From Spirosoma arboris (GTDB lineage Bacteria; Bacteroidota; Bacteroidia; Cytophagales; Spirosomataceae): a stretch of DNA of 64,000 nucleotides. The position numbers and the translations under genes are program-made. The DNA lies in NCBI RefSeq assembly GCF_009754945.1, contig NZ_WPIN01000020.1, positions 1 through 64,000 of the forward strand, in the 5' to 3' direction. Position 1 is the first letter of the stretch; each line of letters opens with the position of its first letter. Below are positions 45,358 to 54,325 of the stretch, one piece after another. A model generated the notes under the pieces. That model ran no database searches and was not told where the DNA came from. It saw only the letters and a program-made list of their open reading frames with translations.

Positions 45358-47043
45358 TTAATTGCTATTGGAAAGATCTAAGAGTAGTACGTTTTGGGTT
45401 GGAATCATGGTGAAATGGCCTTTATCGGCCGACGGCGAGAAGGTTCCTCTGTCTGCTTTCACGCTATAGTTCATGCCTTCAAATTCACAATCAAGCCGGT
45501 TTGAGTTTATACGTTTGAACGGTAGTTCATTAGTTTTGTAGGCGTCGAAACTCAACTCCCACTTCGGTAGATTGTCGCCTTTTACCTCAATTTTGACTTT
45601 TTTCTCATCAATTTCCATCTCCAATACGCCTTTAACAGTCGTTAGAGGCCAGGAAACATGCAATTTCCCTGGTTCAGGATTGCTAATGATTGGGTCACTA
45701 CCTTGTAGTATATCTTCTTTACCATTGACTACGGCTTTAAACCGTAAGCCCGCTAACGGCCCCTGCTTATTACTCCAGAGATAGCCGTCCACAACGGGCA
45801 GTGTAAAAAATGAGCACTCATTCGATGTGGCTTTTTGTGTTGTATACACCGATGGAAACCGCTCGTCGAACAGATGAATGTCACGAATGCGCAGACTCCC
45901 GTTTTCCCATAACAGGTTTAAACGATAAAATCGACTGTTGAACCAGACCGTTTTTCGATCCTCTCCCGGAAGATCATGTTTGACCGTGAACGAGGTGGCG
46001 GGAGTCGTTTTGAATGTTTTTCTGAACCAATTGCCGGAAGCTTCCAGGGTTTCGACCCGTATCTTTCCTTCGTCACGCAAGCGGGCAATCAGCGGCATCT
46101 GAATCGCGAAGCCTTTGGCCATCGCATCCCAGGTAAACGAATTCTCCTGGCCTGCCTGGGTGTAGTTAAACGCCATGGATTCACCATTCACAAATTCATT
46201 GAAGAACCAGTGCACCCAGGTGCTGTCTCCACCCGCTTTGGGGTAAACTGGTTCGAGCGTGATAACTCCCTGTCGACTAGAGCCTAACCCCGTATCATAC
46301 TGGCGAATTGGATCGCTGCCCAGCATCCGAAAGATGGGGACAGGGAGCTGCTTTTCCGCATGCTGAGCTGGCATGTATGAATTGAGTCGGCTTGGGTAAT
46401 AAGCCTGATTCCAATAACCTCCCCATAGCGTGTAGCCATCTGTTCCATACTGATCTTTGCAGTTGCTGGAGGCAACGATTTTGTATTTGTCGTACAGATA
46501 GTTTAAGGTATGCGTATCGATGAACCATGACCCTACCGATTTGGGATAATACCCAAAAATGGACTTAAAATCAGCCATGTATACATCGACGATTTTCTCC
46601 CGCTCGGCTGGTGTATAGCCGGTTGAAAACCCAATATCCGCATGCCAGTCCCAGGGGAAACGGCCACGCCAGGGAAGTCCGGCCTTTTCGATAAGCGGTT
46701 GTGGAAGTTCCCACCAGGCGCCAATTTCGAAGGTTCCTTTGGGTAAACTTTTCAATAATTTCTGATACCGGGAGTCCATCAGGGCATCATACTGTAGCAG
46801 GAACGTGCCGCCGAGTTTGTATTTCTTCATGATAGCCACCTGTTTGACTACCGTTTGGTACAGAACATCCTGGGTTATTTTGGGATCACGGGGCTCCAGC
46901 AAGCGGATAAAATTGACAATGTTTACCAGTTTAGGTTCGGGTTTTTTTATCGTACTACTAGCATCAAGGGATTGGTGTTCTACGAACGAACAAATAAGTA
47001 TAATGCCTAAGCACCCTATAATAAGCTTTAGTTTTTCTCTCAT
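45358..47043 (-). CDS. Exported protein with a polysaccharide-deacetylase-like barrel, function unknown
   Basis: 561 residues. Signal peptide at about 1-22 (LIIGCLGIILICSFVE). The first 350 residues look like a distorted TIM-type barrel of the NodB/GH57-like superfamily (MKKYKLGGTFLLQYDALM, FEIGAWWELPQPLIEKAG, VGSWFIDTHTLNYLYDKY, LWGGYWNQAYYPSR). The C-terminal 200 residues are beta-rich and may be a sugar-binding domain. The metal-binding His pattern of true deacetylases is not clear. It probably acts on a carbohydrate; exact function is not recognised. It is upstream of the cyclase gene on the same strand. Confidence 0.65.
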   Translation of the reverse strand: MREKLKLIIGCLGIILICSFVEHQSLDASSTIKKPEPKLVNIVNFIRLLEPRDPKITQDVLYQTVVKQVAIMKKYKLGGTFLLQYDALMDSRYQKLLKSLPKGTFEIGAWWELPQPLIEKAGLPWRGRFPWDWHADIGFSTGYTPAEREKIVDVYMADFKSIFGYYPKSVGSWFIDTHTLNYLYDKYKIVASSNCKDQYGTDGYTLWGGYWNQAYYPSRLNSYMPAQHAEKQLPVPIFRMLGSDPIRQYDTGLGSSRQGVITLEPVYPKAGGDSTWVHWFFNEFVNGESMAFNYTQAGQENSFTWDAMAKGFAIQMPLIARLRDEGKIRVETLEASGNWFRKTFKTTPATSFTVKHDLPGEDRKTVWFNSRFYRLNLLWENGSLRIRDIHLFDERFPSVYTTQKATSNECSFFTLPVVDGYLWSNKQGPLAGLRFKAVVNGKEDILQGSDPIISNPEPGKLHVSWPLTTVKGVLEMEIDEKKVKIEVKGDNLPKWELSFDAYKTNELPFKRINSNRLDCEFEGMNYSVKADRGTFSPSADKGHFTMIPTQNVLLLDLSNSN

Positions 47044-47243
47044 CGAAATAGGAATCAGTTACAGAGTCGTAAAAATAGGTATTGTTAGTTACCCTGTTAA
47101 CGAGAGGTCTCCACTAAATCAACTACTTATTAACTCAGCGCTACCAACTATTCATTCCCCTCTGGAAAACACAAACGGTTCCTGGTACTTTGTTAACTGG
47201 CTAGAGATTTGGCCAAACAGTTCCACTTTTGTTGACTTTCGAC

Positions 47244-48272
47244 ATGCATCGAATGAAAACTATTGCACTCATTAACTGGTTGTTACTGGTCATATATGGC
47301 CTTTTTCTTAGCTATGCAGCCTTAACTATCGATCAATCGGGGGGAGATGCCGCAGGTCGGGGCATTGCGAGGGCATATCTCTTGTTCGGTTTTATTCTGC
47401 TGGCTCTACTGATTGGCGTTAACTGCCTGCCCTTTCTGTTGAGCCGTCAAGTGGTGCTCGTGAGCTTAGCATTCCTCATATGTGCCTGTATTTCTCAGTT
47501 ACTCAATCAATTGACGACTCAACAAGCGCGCAAACAGGATGCTGAACGGCGCAATGGCAGGTATTATTTTCATGATTCAGCCCGTCGGGAACTCGCCCAG
47601 GCGATTGTGGACCGGGATTTTAAGCGTTTTCAGGCCGGACTACAAAAACCAATTCCACAACTCAACGAAAGTGGAGAAGAGCACCTGACATTGCTCGATT
47701 TTGCGACTATCGAAGGGGCTTTTAGCAGTCCACAAGACTGGGTAATTCCTTTCTTAACGGAGTTACTTGCCAAGGGAGCTACTTTCAATAACGCAAATTC
47801 GCATCACTTGCCAATGTATAGCGAAGTAAGCGGAAGTTTCTCGCCAACCTTATTGGAATGGTTTCTCAAAAACGGCGCTGATCCAAACGAAAAAGTCCAC
47901 CAAAATAAATCTAAACCACTTCTGTTGACGGTGTTAGAGGATGAAACGGAGCGATTAACCAAACTGAAATTGTTGCTCGATTACGGCGCCAATCCTAATT
48001 CAGTATATCCGGCCACCCTATCAGACAGTCTGGCAGGTAATTCGGCATTGTTGACGGCTACCCGTCTGGAAGCCTGGGATGTGTGTCAACTGCTGCTGAC
48101 AAAAGGAGCCGATCCGAATCTGGAAGGTCCACATCATGTGCGAGTTATTGATCTGGTCCGACGCCGTGCGGAATTATATACGCAACAGGGTACTCCTCCA
48201 GCTACGTTTACGACTTTTGCGGAAATCTTGCAGTCTAAAACTGATAAGCCAGACAAAAACAACCCTAAATGA
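47244..48272 (+). CDS. Membrane protein with C-terminal ankyrin-like repeats
   Basis: 342 residues from the ATG at 47244; ATG 47253 is an equal alternative. Three hydrophobic segments (LINWLLLVIYGLFLSYAAL, YLLFGFILLALLIGVNCL, VLVSLAFLICACIS) are followed by a soluble part of about 240 residues with ankyrin-type units (LLEWFLKNGADPNEKV, KLKLLLDYGANPNSVY, VCQLLLTKGADPNLEG). Ankyrin repeats mediate protein contacts. Membrane-tethered ankyrin proteins of this form are known in many bacteria without a defined role. Confidence 0.8.
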   Translation: MHRMKTIALINWLLLVIYGLFLSYAALTIDQSGGDAAGRGIARAYLLFGFILLALLIGVNCLPFLLSRQVVLVSLAFLICACISQLLNQLTTQQARKQDAERRNGRYYFHDSARRELAQAIVDRDFKRFQAGLQKPIPQLNESGEEHLTLLDFATIEGAFSSPQDWVIPFLTELLAKGATFNNANSHHLPMYSEVSGSFSPTLLEWFLKNGADPNEKVHQNKSKPLLLTVLEDETERLTKLKLLLDYGANPNSVYPATLSDSLAGNSALLTATRLEAWDVCQLLLTKGADPNLEGPHHVRVIDLVRRRAELYTQQGTPPATFTTFAEILQSKTDKPDKNNPK

Positions 48273-48404
48273 TTGAGTTGAAAGGTCGTTTTCGGGAATG
48301 CAGATAGAGGTTAAAAATATTGCTAATTTTAACTATTACTCAGTCCATAGCAGACGGTTTGTGAAATTCTGGGTGATCGGGCGTATTTATCGTTTAGTAA
48401 ATCG

Positions 48405-48836
48405 ATGCGAGTTGCAGTCAAATCACGGAGCGATTTTCGCTACTTTCAACTGATCACCACACGGTGGATGGACAATGATGTGTATGGCCATGTCAATAAT
48501 GTGGTGTATTACAGCTGGTTCGATACCGTAGTTAATCAATACCTGATAACAAATAAGGCACTGGATATTCACACGGGTACGACTATCGGTTTGGTGGTCG
48601 AAACCCAGTGCGTTTATTTCAATTCTATTTCATTTCCTGATGTTATAACAGTCGGGCTTGCGGTTGGCCACATTGGCAATTCGAGTGTGCGTTATGAGCT
48701 GGCTATTTTCAAAAATGACGATCAACAGCCCGCTGCCCAGGGCTATTTTGTCCATGTCTATGTGGATCGGAATACACGTCGGCCGGCTCCATTACCCGAA
48801 ACACTGCGCGAACTGCTACATCAAGCCCTTCTGTAA
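48405..48836 (+). CDS. Acyl-CoA thioesterase, 4HBT hot-dog family
   Basis: 143 residues, one hot-dog fold. The 4-hydroxybenzoyl-CoA thioesterase motif is clear: RWMDNDVYGHVNNVVYYSWFD, with the catalytic Asp in DNDVYGHVNN. The rest (TIGLVVETQCVYFNSISFPD, SSVRYELAIF) fits the YbgC-like group. It hydrolyses acyl-CoA; chain preference unknown. Its stop precedes a hairpin at 48842. Confidence 0.88.
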   Translation: MRVAVKSRSDFRYFQLITTRWMDNDVYGHVNNVVYYSWFDTVVNQYLITNKALDIHTGTTIGLVVETQCVYFNSISFPDVITVGLAVGHIGNSSVRYELAIFKNDDQQPAAQGYFVHVYVDRNTRRPAPLPETLRELLHQALL

Positions 48837-48841
48837 ACAAA

Positions 48842-48874
48842 AATCAGCCATCACCTAGTAGATGATGGCTGATT
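48842..48874. terminator. Stem-loop after the thioesterase gene
   Basis: AATCAGCCATCA (48842-48853) and TGATGGCTGATT (48863-48874) form a perfect 12-bp stem with a 9-nt loop, 5 bases after the stop codon. The T-run lies about 13 bases further on, so termination is likely but not certain. Confidence 0.6.
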
Positions 48875-49036
48875 ACCATTGCGTATTTTTTTATGTCTAA
48901 GCTTTTGACTGGACTTGCTGATAAGAAGTCACTTAGGCTAAATTCGATACCACCCCCGAACGACTTAGCCATGGCGTTGTTTTAAAAAAAATGCAGGTAA
49001 AACGTCCATGGTTGTGATATATTTATTCATAATCTG

Positions 49037-49651
49037 ATGGACATGAGACAATTTTTAAAACACGTACTTGCTTATCTACTGAGATTGCTTCAACCTGAAG
49101 CGAAAAACCCGTCGATTATCCTTTTAGGCGATTCACTGGTTGAACTGGGTAACTGGGAGCAGTTGTTAAATCGGGCCGATTTTATTAACAGGGGTATTGG
49201 GGGCGATACACTTAGCCACATTCAAAAACGGATGAAATCCCTAGGTGCTATCAGGGCCAGAATTATTTTTATTGAAGGAGGCATTAATGATTTCCCTCAA
49301 TCAGAGCCAGACAGTCTCTTTGGTAAGTATCAGGAAATAATTGCCTTCTGGCAGTCAAAACAGATTACTCCTGTCGTAGTAGGGTTAGTGTATATATCTC
49401 CACTAGCTGCCAAAACATATCCCTTTCGAAGTGACTGGAGAGGTATCAATAATCAGGTGTCTACTTTAAATGAGAATCTAAAGAGCTTTTGTAACGCTCA
49501 AAAAATTGACTTTATAGATCTGAATTCTTTACTATCCGACTCAATCCAATTGCGTTCTGAGTACACAACTGATGGCGTACACTTAACCGAAGCTGCTTAT
49601 CATATCTGGGCAGGAGAGATTTTACGGTTCTTAAATCAATACCAGCTCTAA
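49037..49651 (+). CDS. SGNH/GDSL-type hydrolase
   Basis: 204 residues. SGNH blocks: LLGDSLVELG with nucleophile S33, Gly in NRGIGGDTL, Asn in EGGINDFP, and Asp/His in TDGVHLTEAAY. A basic N-terminus (MDMRQFLKHVLAYLLRLL) may be a weak signal or amphipathic helix. Members are esterases acting on lipids or acetylated glycans. It is followed by the small-membrane-protein cluster. Confidence 0.9.
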   Translation: MDMRQFLKHVLAYLLRLLQPEAKNPSIILLGDSLVELGNWEQLLNRADFINRGIGGDTLSHIQKRMKSLGAIRARIIFIEGGINDFPQSEPDSLFGKYQEIIAFWQSKQITPVVVGLVYISPLAAKTYPFRSDWRGINNQVSTLNENLKSFCNAQKIDFIDLNSLLSDSIQLRSEYTTDGVHLTEAAYHIWAGEILRFLNQYQL

Positions 49652-49781
49652 CTATTTTCTGGCAAAAACGATTGAAGGATTTTGTTTCATATCAATATTG
49701 GGCGATATGAATTGATTTAATTAAATAAAATATTATTTTTAACATCTTTTTAACGTTAAATGCATCTGCCTAGCCGAGTTT

Positions 49782-49883
49782 ATGAATCGAAAACCACATG
49801 GTGTAGTCCGAATGGTGACCTGGATAGTGATATGGCTTATTGCCTTCCTATTGGTTTACTGGGCATTCAGGCGTTTATTTTAG
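49782..49883 (+). CDS. Small membrane protein, 33 residues
   Basis: ATG 49782 to TAG 49883. A basic N-terminus (MNRKPHGVVRM) is followed by one strongly hydrophobic helix (WIVIWLIAFLLVYWAF) and a basic tail RRLF, giving a clear N-in or N-out single-pass pattern. It is one base away from the next small gene. No family recognised; its size is like CydX/CcoQ-type subunits, but no partner oxidase is nearby. Confidence 0.5.
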   Translation: MNRKPHGVVRMVTWIVIWLIAFLLVYWAFRRLF

Positions 49884-49884
49884 T

Positions 49885-49992
49885 ATGAAGAAATTTTTTG
49901 AGGAGTTTGACTTCGTTTCCTTTTTTGTCTCTTTGCTTACTTTAATTGCTATGCTAGGCATTGCCTTTTGGCTAGTCAAGGCTCTCGAATGA
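49885..49992 (+). CDS. Small membrane protein, 35 residues
   Basis: ATG 49885 to TGA 49992, one base after the preceding small gene. Mixed-charge N-terminus (MKKFFEEFDF), a hydrophobic helix of about 20 residues (SLLTLIAMLGIAFWLV) and a short tail KALE. It is arranged as if translated together with the 33-residue protein. Unknown function. Confidence 0.5.
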   Translation: MKKFFEEFDFVSFFVSLLTLIAMLGIAFWLVKALE

Positions 49993-50082
49993 TTGGAGAT
50001 ATTCCTCTCCAGTTAATCGCCGAATAATTACTTTAGTTATAATTTACTATTTACTAATCCGCTCGGGTGCTAATTTGGGCAA

Positions 50083-50256
50083 ATGAAAAAGAAGCTCTTC
50101 CGTATCTTCAGTATAGTTTCATTGCTGATTTCAGTTATCTTCATTGCCACCTCATTTTATTTTTCCTTCAAGAGTTACAATACGCTGTTGTGCTTTCTTG
50201 CTTCGCTGGTTTTTACTGGCCTGGGACTTTACTTGTCGAGCAAGACTGCCGAATAA
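50083..50256 (+). CDS. Small membrane protein, 57 residues, two helices
   Basis: ATG 50083 to TAA 50256. Basic start MKKKLFR, then two hydrophobic helices (IVSLLISVIFIATSFYF and LLCFLASLVFTGLGLYL) separated by a short polar loop FKSYN, ending KTAE. This frame looks far more protein-like than the alternative frame over the same bases. It may function with the two upstream small membrane proteins. No family recognised. Confidence 0.55.
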   Translation: MKKKLFRIFSIVSLLISVIFIATSFYFSFKSYNTLLCFLASLVFTGLGLYLSSKTAE

Positions 50257-50711
50257 CAATTTAGCTTATATCTCAGTCGAGAACAGCAGTCAGATGTAGA
50301 GAGTGAGTGGTCGTTGATCGCTGTCTGAACTCCATATGAATTTCATTGGCTTTATTAAGTTTTGATAATTGTACAATCATTATCTTTAATTGTATCTTTT
50401 ATTAATTAATTTGCGCATTTGGTAACTAATACCTTACTTGAAATCAAAAAAAATACTGTTGCTATACCGTTACTAGTATCTTAGAAATCATAAGCATTAA
50501 GCCAGTCCCTACTAGATTTTACTAGTAGGGACTTTTTACAAATGTCCAGCCTTTACTCGCCATATACTCTATGAAAAATATCTCTCTACAATTATTGAGC
50601 TTAGCCTTTTTCAGGCTTCTCTTCCTTGTCAGCAGAGTCTAGTTCTGCTGGTTAGTAGATTCGACATGTACATTGTAGTTCTCAAATACCCCCCCTAATT
50701 TCCTCTAAACC
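50257..50711. other. 455-bp intergenic stretch ending in a terminator, possible small RNA
   Basis: Very AT-rich. No gene over 25 codons is seen. It contains a strong rho-independent terminator at 50504-50537 with no coding frame just before it. A 23-codon hydrophobic frame (MKNISLQLLSLAFFRLLFLV) lies at 50571-50642, too short to support. Confidence 0.4.
50504..50537 (+). terminator. Rho-independent terminator
   Basis: AGTCCCTACTAG (50504-50515), loop ATTTTA, CTAGTAGGGACT (50522-50533), then TTTT, giving a perfect 12-bp stem with T-run on the plus strand. The nearest upstream gene ends 247 bases before it, so it may end a non-coding RNA. Confidence 0.7.
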
Positions 50712-50945
50712 ATGACACTCAAACTTATTCTCCCGCTAACTGGTAGCAGTATTGCCCTCTTCTATGCATTACGGGCTTTCACAACGAAGAAAGGCTGCCC
50801 GAAATGTGGTAATCCCCATCCAGATCGAATACGTAGACCTCAGTTTTTGAAGCTTGTCCCCTGTAGAGCCTATCACTGCACCGCTTGCGGAAAACGATTT
50901 TACCAGATAGGGGCAACTGATTCATCTTCTTTGATACCATCTTAA
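50712..50945 (+). CDS. Small zinc-ribbon protein
   Basis: 77 residues. A hydrophobic N-terminus (LKLILPLTGSSIALFYALRAF) could anchor it in the membrane, and a four-cysteine knuckle pair follows: CPKCG and CTACG, 27 residues apart with basic residues between them (RIRRPQFLKLVPCRAYH). It is a zinc-ribbon of unknown partner. It ends before a large inverted repeat between convergent genes. Confidence 0.6.
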   Translation: MTLKLILPLTGSSIALFYALRAFTTKKGCPKCGNPHPDRIRRPQFLKLVPCRAYHCTACGKRFYQIGATDSSSLIPS

Positions 50946-50963
50946 TTTTTTATTTTAATAAGC

Positions 50964-51023
50964 CAAACGCACCAAAGCTATTAATTAGCTCTTACAGGAC
51001 AGTCAACAGCTTTGGTGCGTTTG
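50964..51023. repeat. Inverted repeat between convergent genes
   Basis: CAAACGCACCAAAGCT (50964-50979) is exactly complementary to 51008-51023 with a 28-nt loop. It lies between the ends of the zinc-ribbon and GntR genes, so a shared terminator is likely despite the lack of a T-run. Confidence 0.6.
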
Positions 51024-51048
51024 CCTTGTAGAGTAGAGGTAGGGCCGC

Positions 51049-52026
51049 TTACAGGGATTTTCGAACGTTTAACTTCCAGGGATTCTCAATCGTACACACA
51101 GTCTTCTGTTGGATTAGGTCGGCCATTGTTTTTCCCATTAATGTAAAGTCTGTGGATAGCGTTGTGATTCCTCCAGCCAAGATCTCTTTTAACGGAGTGT
51201 CGTTGTAAGAGATAATACCAAAATCAAGACCTGGAATCATGTTCTGATGATCGGCCTGTTTTAATAAATCCACCAGATCTTTATCGTTCACGACCATAAA
51301 TAAGTCACCCTTCTGAATGCTCCTGTTCTTTACGGTATCAAAGTAGTCATGACCGAATTTATTTTCCCGGCAGAAAGCTTCTAGCCCCTTATAGCGTTCC
51401 TGAGGCTCTTTTTCTTCTTTTTGCACCATATAAATACGGGTGTACTTTTTAATATGAGGGAGACCAAAAACCAGAGCCTCATACGTGTCCTTTTCAAAAT
51501 TCTGAAAAACGGAAGAGTATTTCCCTGTCAGTTCCGGATGAAAATGATCTAGCAAAAAGACTCTACCCGTCAGCGTCTGCAACAGCGGCTCAATACCCTG
51601 AAACTTCCCCGACATAATAATGTAGGTTGTATACTTGCCATTAGCGTCATTCACCAGTGTTTCAAACACTTTCCGGTTGTAGTTGTGGAAGTATAGATCA
51701 ATCGTTACAGCTTTGCCTGCGGCTTCCACAAACGAATTGTATAAATCCTCTTTAAACTCATTGAATTCGTTGAACAGCAGGAATATATTCTGCCCGGTAC
51801 GTAGTTTGGTACTGGTCACAAAATTGCCGACGCCAGGATTGGACTCAATAATTCCCTTTAGTCGTAGCTCCCGCAATCCGGCGTAGACCGTATCGCGCGA
51901 CAAATTATACAGATCTCTGAATTCGTTGATCGAGGGTATCCAATCGCCTTTCTTATATTCCTCGCTGTCGATTCGATCAGTTACGTGACTGACAATCAGT
52001 TTGTATTTTGATTTATTTTCTTTCAC
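51049..52026 (-). CDS. GntR-family regulator with sugar-binding (LacI/AraR-type) domain
   Basis: 325 residues. An N-terminal winged helix of the GntR type (KKGDWIPSINEFRDLYNLSRDTVYAGLRELRLKGII) is fused to a periplasmic-binding-protein-like effector domain of about 250 residues (LLFNEFNEFKEDLYNSF, DFGIISYNDTPLKEILAGG), the AraR/Bacteroidota pattern. It diverges from the GH127 gene across 225 bp that contains repeated TTCGTAC boxes, so it probably controls the arabinan genes in response to a sugar. Confidence 0.9.
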   Translation of the reverse strand: MKENKSKYKLIVSHVTDRIDSEEYKKGDWIPSINEFRDLYNLSRDTVYAGLRELRLKGIIESNPGVGNFVTSTKLRTGQNIFLLFNEFNEFKEDLYNSFVEAAGKAVTIDLYFHNYNRKVFETLVNDANGKYTTYIIMSGKFQGIEPLLQTLTGRVFLLDHFHPELTGKYSSVFQNFEKDTYEALVFGLPHIKKYTRIYMVQKEEKEPQERYKGLEAFCRENKFGHDYFDTVKNRSIQKGDLFMVVNDKDLVDLLKQADHQNMIPGLDFGIISYNDTPLKEILAGGITTLSTDFTLMGKTMADLIQQKTVCTIENPWKLNVRKSL

Positions 52027-52063
52027 GCGTACGGCTTATTGAACCCGAAAATCAATAGTATTT

Positions 52064-52223
52064 TTCGTACTGGCAGTCTTTTAATGTATCAATGGTTACC
52101 AGCTATTTCTCAGTAAATAACATGCTGAGTTGTAGCCAAACTTACGCTTTCCCAACCGATTCTACCAACTTTTCACCCCGATTGCAACCCGGCCTTGAAA
52201 TAATTCGTACCAGTTCGTACCAG
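52064..52223. promoter_or_regulatory. Three TTCGTAC boxes in the divergent gap, probable operators
   Basis: TTCGTACTGG at 52064-52073 and a direct tandem TTCGTACCAG at 52204-52213 and 52214-52223. One lies near each promoter region of the divergent GntR and GH127 genes, as expected for binding of the GntR-type regulator and DNA looping. Confidence 0.55.
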
Positions 52224-52237
52224 TTGGGGTATTTTAC

Positions 52238-52245
52238 TATCTTTG
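52238..52245 (+). promoter_or_regulatory. Possible -7 element upstream of GH127
   Basis: TATCTTTG fits TAnnTTTG and ends 6 bases before the ATG at 52252, which would give a very short leader. No well-spaced TTG was found upstream, so it is tentative. It directly follows the tandem operator-like boxes. Confidence 0.3.
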
Positions 52246-52251
52246 CCGTCT

Positions 52252-54321
52252 ATGAGAAGCTATCATATTGTTATCACCACTTGCCTCGGTTTGAGCCTTT
52301 TAGGATGCTCTGCCAATCGAAGCGTTCGCTCCCAAAAAGAGGGCGTTCAGTTATCAAAAGTTGAACATGCTCAGGTTAATGACCCCTTCTGGAGTCCAAA
52401 ATTTGACAAGTGGCGAACAACGACAGCCAATGACGTATTAGACAAGTTTGAAGCAAAACACCTTCCCTCGTCCGAAGAGCAAACGAAGAACAACGTATTT
52501 GCGAACTTTGATGATGTATCGCAGGGCAGGAAAGGAACGGGCCATCACGCGGGTTTACCCTGGTTCGATGGGCTGATTTACGAAACGATTCGGGGTATTG
52601 GCGACCTGCACCCGGATCCCAAGCTGGAAAAGCGACTGGATGGCTACATAGACCGGATCGCTGCCGCCCAAAAGGCAGATCCCAATGGATACCTTAATAC
52701 ATATACGGACCTGATGGAACCCAACCACCGCTGGGGTGATAATGGCGGTTTTCTACGCTGGCAACACGATGTCTACAATGCCGGTATGCTCGTTGAAGCG
52801 GGTGTTCATTACTATAAAGCTACGGGCAAGACCAAACTGCTGGAAGTAGCCACCCGATTTGCCAATCACATGAGCACCTTGATGGGGCCAAGTCCTAAAC
52901 GAAACATTGTTCCCGCTCATTCTGGTCCGGAAGAGGCCCTGCTGAAACTGTACTGGCTATACAAGGAGAATCCGGTACTGAAAAGTAAGCTGAACGTTCC
53001 GGTCAACGAAAAAGCCTACTATGACTTAGCTACCTTTTGGATCGAAAACCGGGGAAATAACGCGGGTTACCCGTTATGGCAGACCTGGGGCAACGACAAA
53101 TCCGAGAAATGGATAAAAACTGGACAATACAAAAACACCCAGTCGCGCCCAAGTTGGGGCGATTATGCCCAGGATTCGATATCCGTTTTCAACCAGAATA
53201 CCATCGAAGGACATGCGGTCAGGGCTACGCTATTAGCCACGGGTGTTACGGCTATGGCCCTGGAAAATCATTCTCCGCGTTACGTCCAAACGTCGAATCA
53301 GTTGTGGAACAATATGGTGGGCCGACGCATGTTTGTTACCGGCGGTGTGGGCGCGATTCACAAAGATGAGAAATTCGGTCCCGATTATTTTCTGCCGACC
53401 GATGCATATCTGGAAACCTGTGCCGCTGTTGGAGCCGGTTTTTTCAGCCAACGCATGAATGAACTGACCGGAGACGGTAAATACATGGATGAATTTGAAC
53501 GGGTGCTGTACAACAATATACTCACCGGCGTTTCTCTGTCCGGCACTGAGTATACGTACCAGAATCCGCTGAATGCCCATCATCATTCACGGTGGAACTG
53601 GCACTCGTGCCCATGCTGCCCGCCGATGTTTCTGAAGATGGTATCCTCTCTGCCGGATTACATTTATGCGTCAACTTCCGACAATCTGTATGTCAACTTA
53701 TTCATCGGCAGCACAGCCGACGTTAAGCTGCACAACAGCAATACGGTCGCTGTTGTGCAGGAAACCAATTACCCCTGGAACGGAACGGTAACGGTTAAGT
53801 TGACTCCTGAAAAAGAAGACAACTTTACGATGAACCTGCGCATTCCGGGATGGGCCAGGGGCATCGAGAATCCGTACGATCTGTACCGTTCTAATCTTAA
53901 ATCGGCCATTGCGTTAAAGGTGAACGGCAAACCGACAGAGGTGACCATCATAGATGGGTACGCGGTCATCAAACGAAGCTGGAAAAAAGGGGATCAGATC
54001 GAATTGACCCTTCCCATGGAGCCACGACTTATCACAGCCAATGAGAAGGTGAAGGATCTGGATAATCGAGTCGCCATCGCATCAGGTCCAATTATTTATT
54101 GCCTGGAAAGTCTGGATAACAGCAACCTGGATAGCCTGAAACTGGACGCCACCACCCCACTCAAGTTAACGTATCAGAGCGGCCTCCTGAATGGCGTAAA
54201 TGTTATAACCGGTGTAGCCAAAGATGCTCAGTCGCGCACGGTGCCTGTTAAAGCCATTCCTTACTACGCGGTTGGAAATCGGGAAGGAGAAGGCTATAAA
54301 GTATGGTTGCCAAAGAATTAA
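52252..54321 (+). CDS. GH127 beta-L-arabinofuranosidase lipoprotein
   Basis: 689 residues from the ATG at 52252, with lipoprotein signal LGLSLLGCSA. GH127 features: (alpha/alpha)6 barrel (DVYNAGMLVEAGVHYY, IEGHAVRATLLATGV), zinc/nucleophile residues E388 and C390 (LETCAAVG) and C455-C456 (CPCCPP), and E373 in DEKFG at the position of the acid/base of HypBA1. The enzyme removes beta-L-arabinofuranose from plant proteins or polysaccharides by a cysteine-zinc mechanism. It pairs with the GH51 enzyme downstream and the GntR regulator upstream. Confidence 0.92.
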   Translation: MRSYHIVITTCLGLSLLGCSANRSVRSQKEGVQLSKVEHAQVNDPFWSPKFDKWRTTTANDVLDKFEAKHLPSSEEQTKNNVFANFDDVSQGRKGTGHHAGLPWFDGLIYETIRGIGDLHPDPKLEKRLDGYIDRIAAAQKADPNGYLNTYTDLMEPNHRWGDNGGFLRWQHDVYNAGMLVEAGVHYYKATGKTKLLEVATRFANHMSTLMGPSPKRNIVPAHSGPEEALLKLYWLYKENPVLKSKLNVPVNEKAYYDLATFWIENRGNNAGYPLWQTWGNDKSEKWIKTGQYKNTQSRPSWGDYAQDSISVFNQNTIEGHAVRATLLATGVTAMALENHSPRYVQTSNQLWNNMVGRRMFVTGGVGAIHKDEKFGPDYFLPTDAYLETCAAVGAGFFSQRMNELTGDGKYMDEFERVLYNNILTGVSLSGTEYTYQNPLNAHHHSRWNWHSCPCCPPMFLKMVSSLPDYIYASTSDNLYVNLFIGSTADVKLHNSNTVAVVQETNYPWNGTVTVKLTPEKEDNFTMNLRIPGWARGIENPYDLYRSNLKSAIALKVNGKPTEVTIIDGYAVIKRSWKKGDQIELTLPMEPRLITANEKVKDLDNRVAIASGPIIYCLESLDNSNLDSLKLDATTPLKLTYQSGLLNGVNVITGVAKDAQSRTVPVKAIPYYAVGNREGEGYKVWLPKN

Positions 54322-54325
54322 ATTA

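Noticed and set aside
50067..50264. 65-codon frame over the third small membrane gene
   Set aside because: The overlapping frame starting at 50083 has a basic start and two clean membrane helices and is the better candidate.
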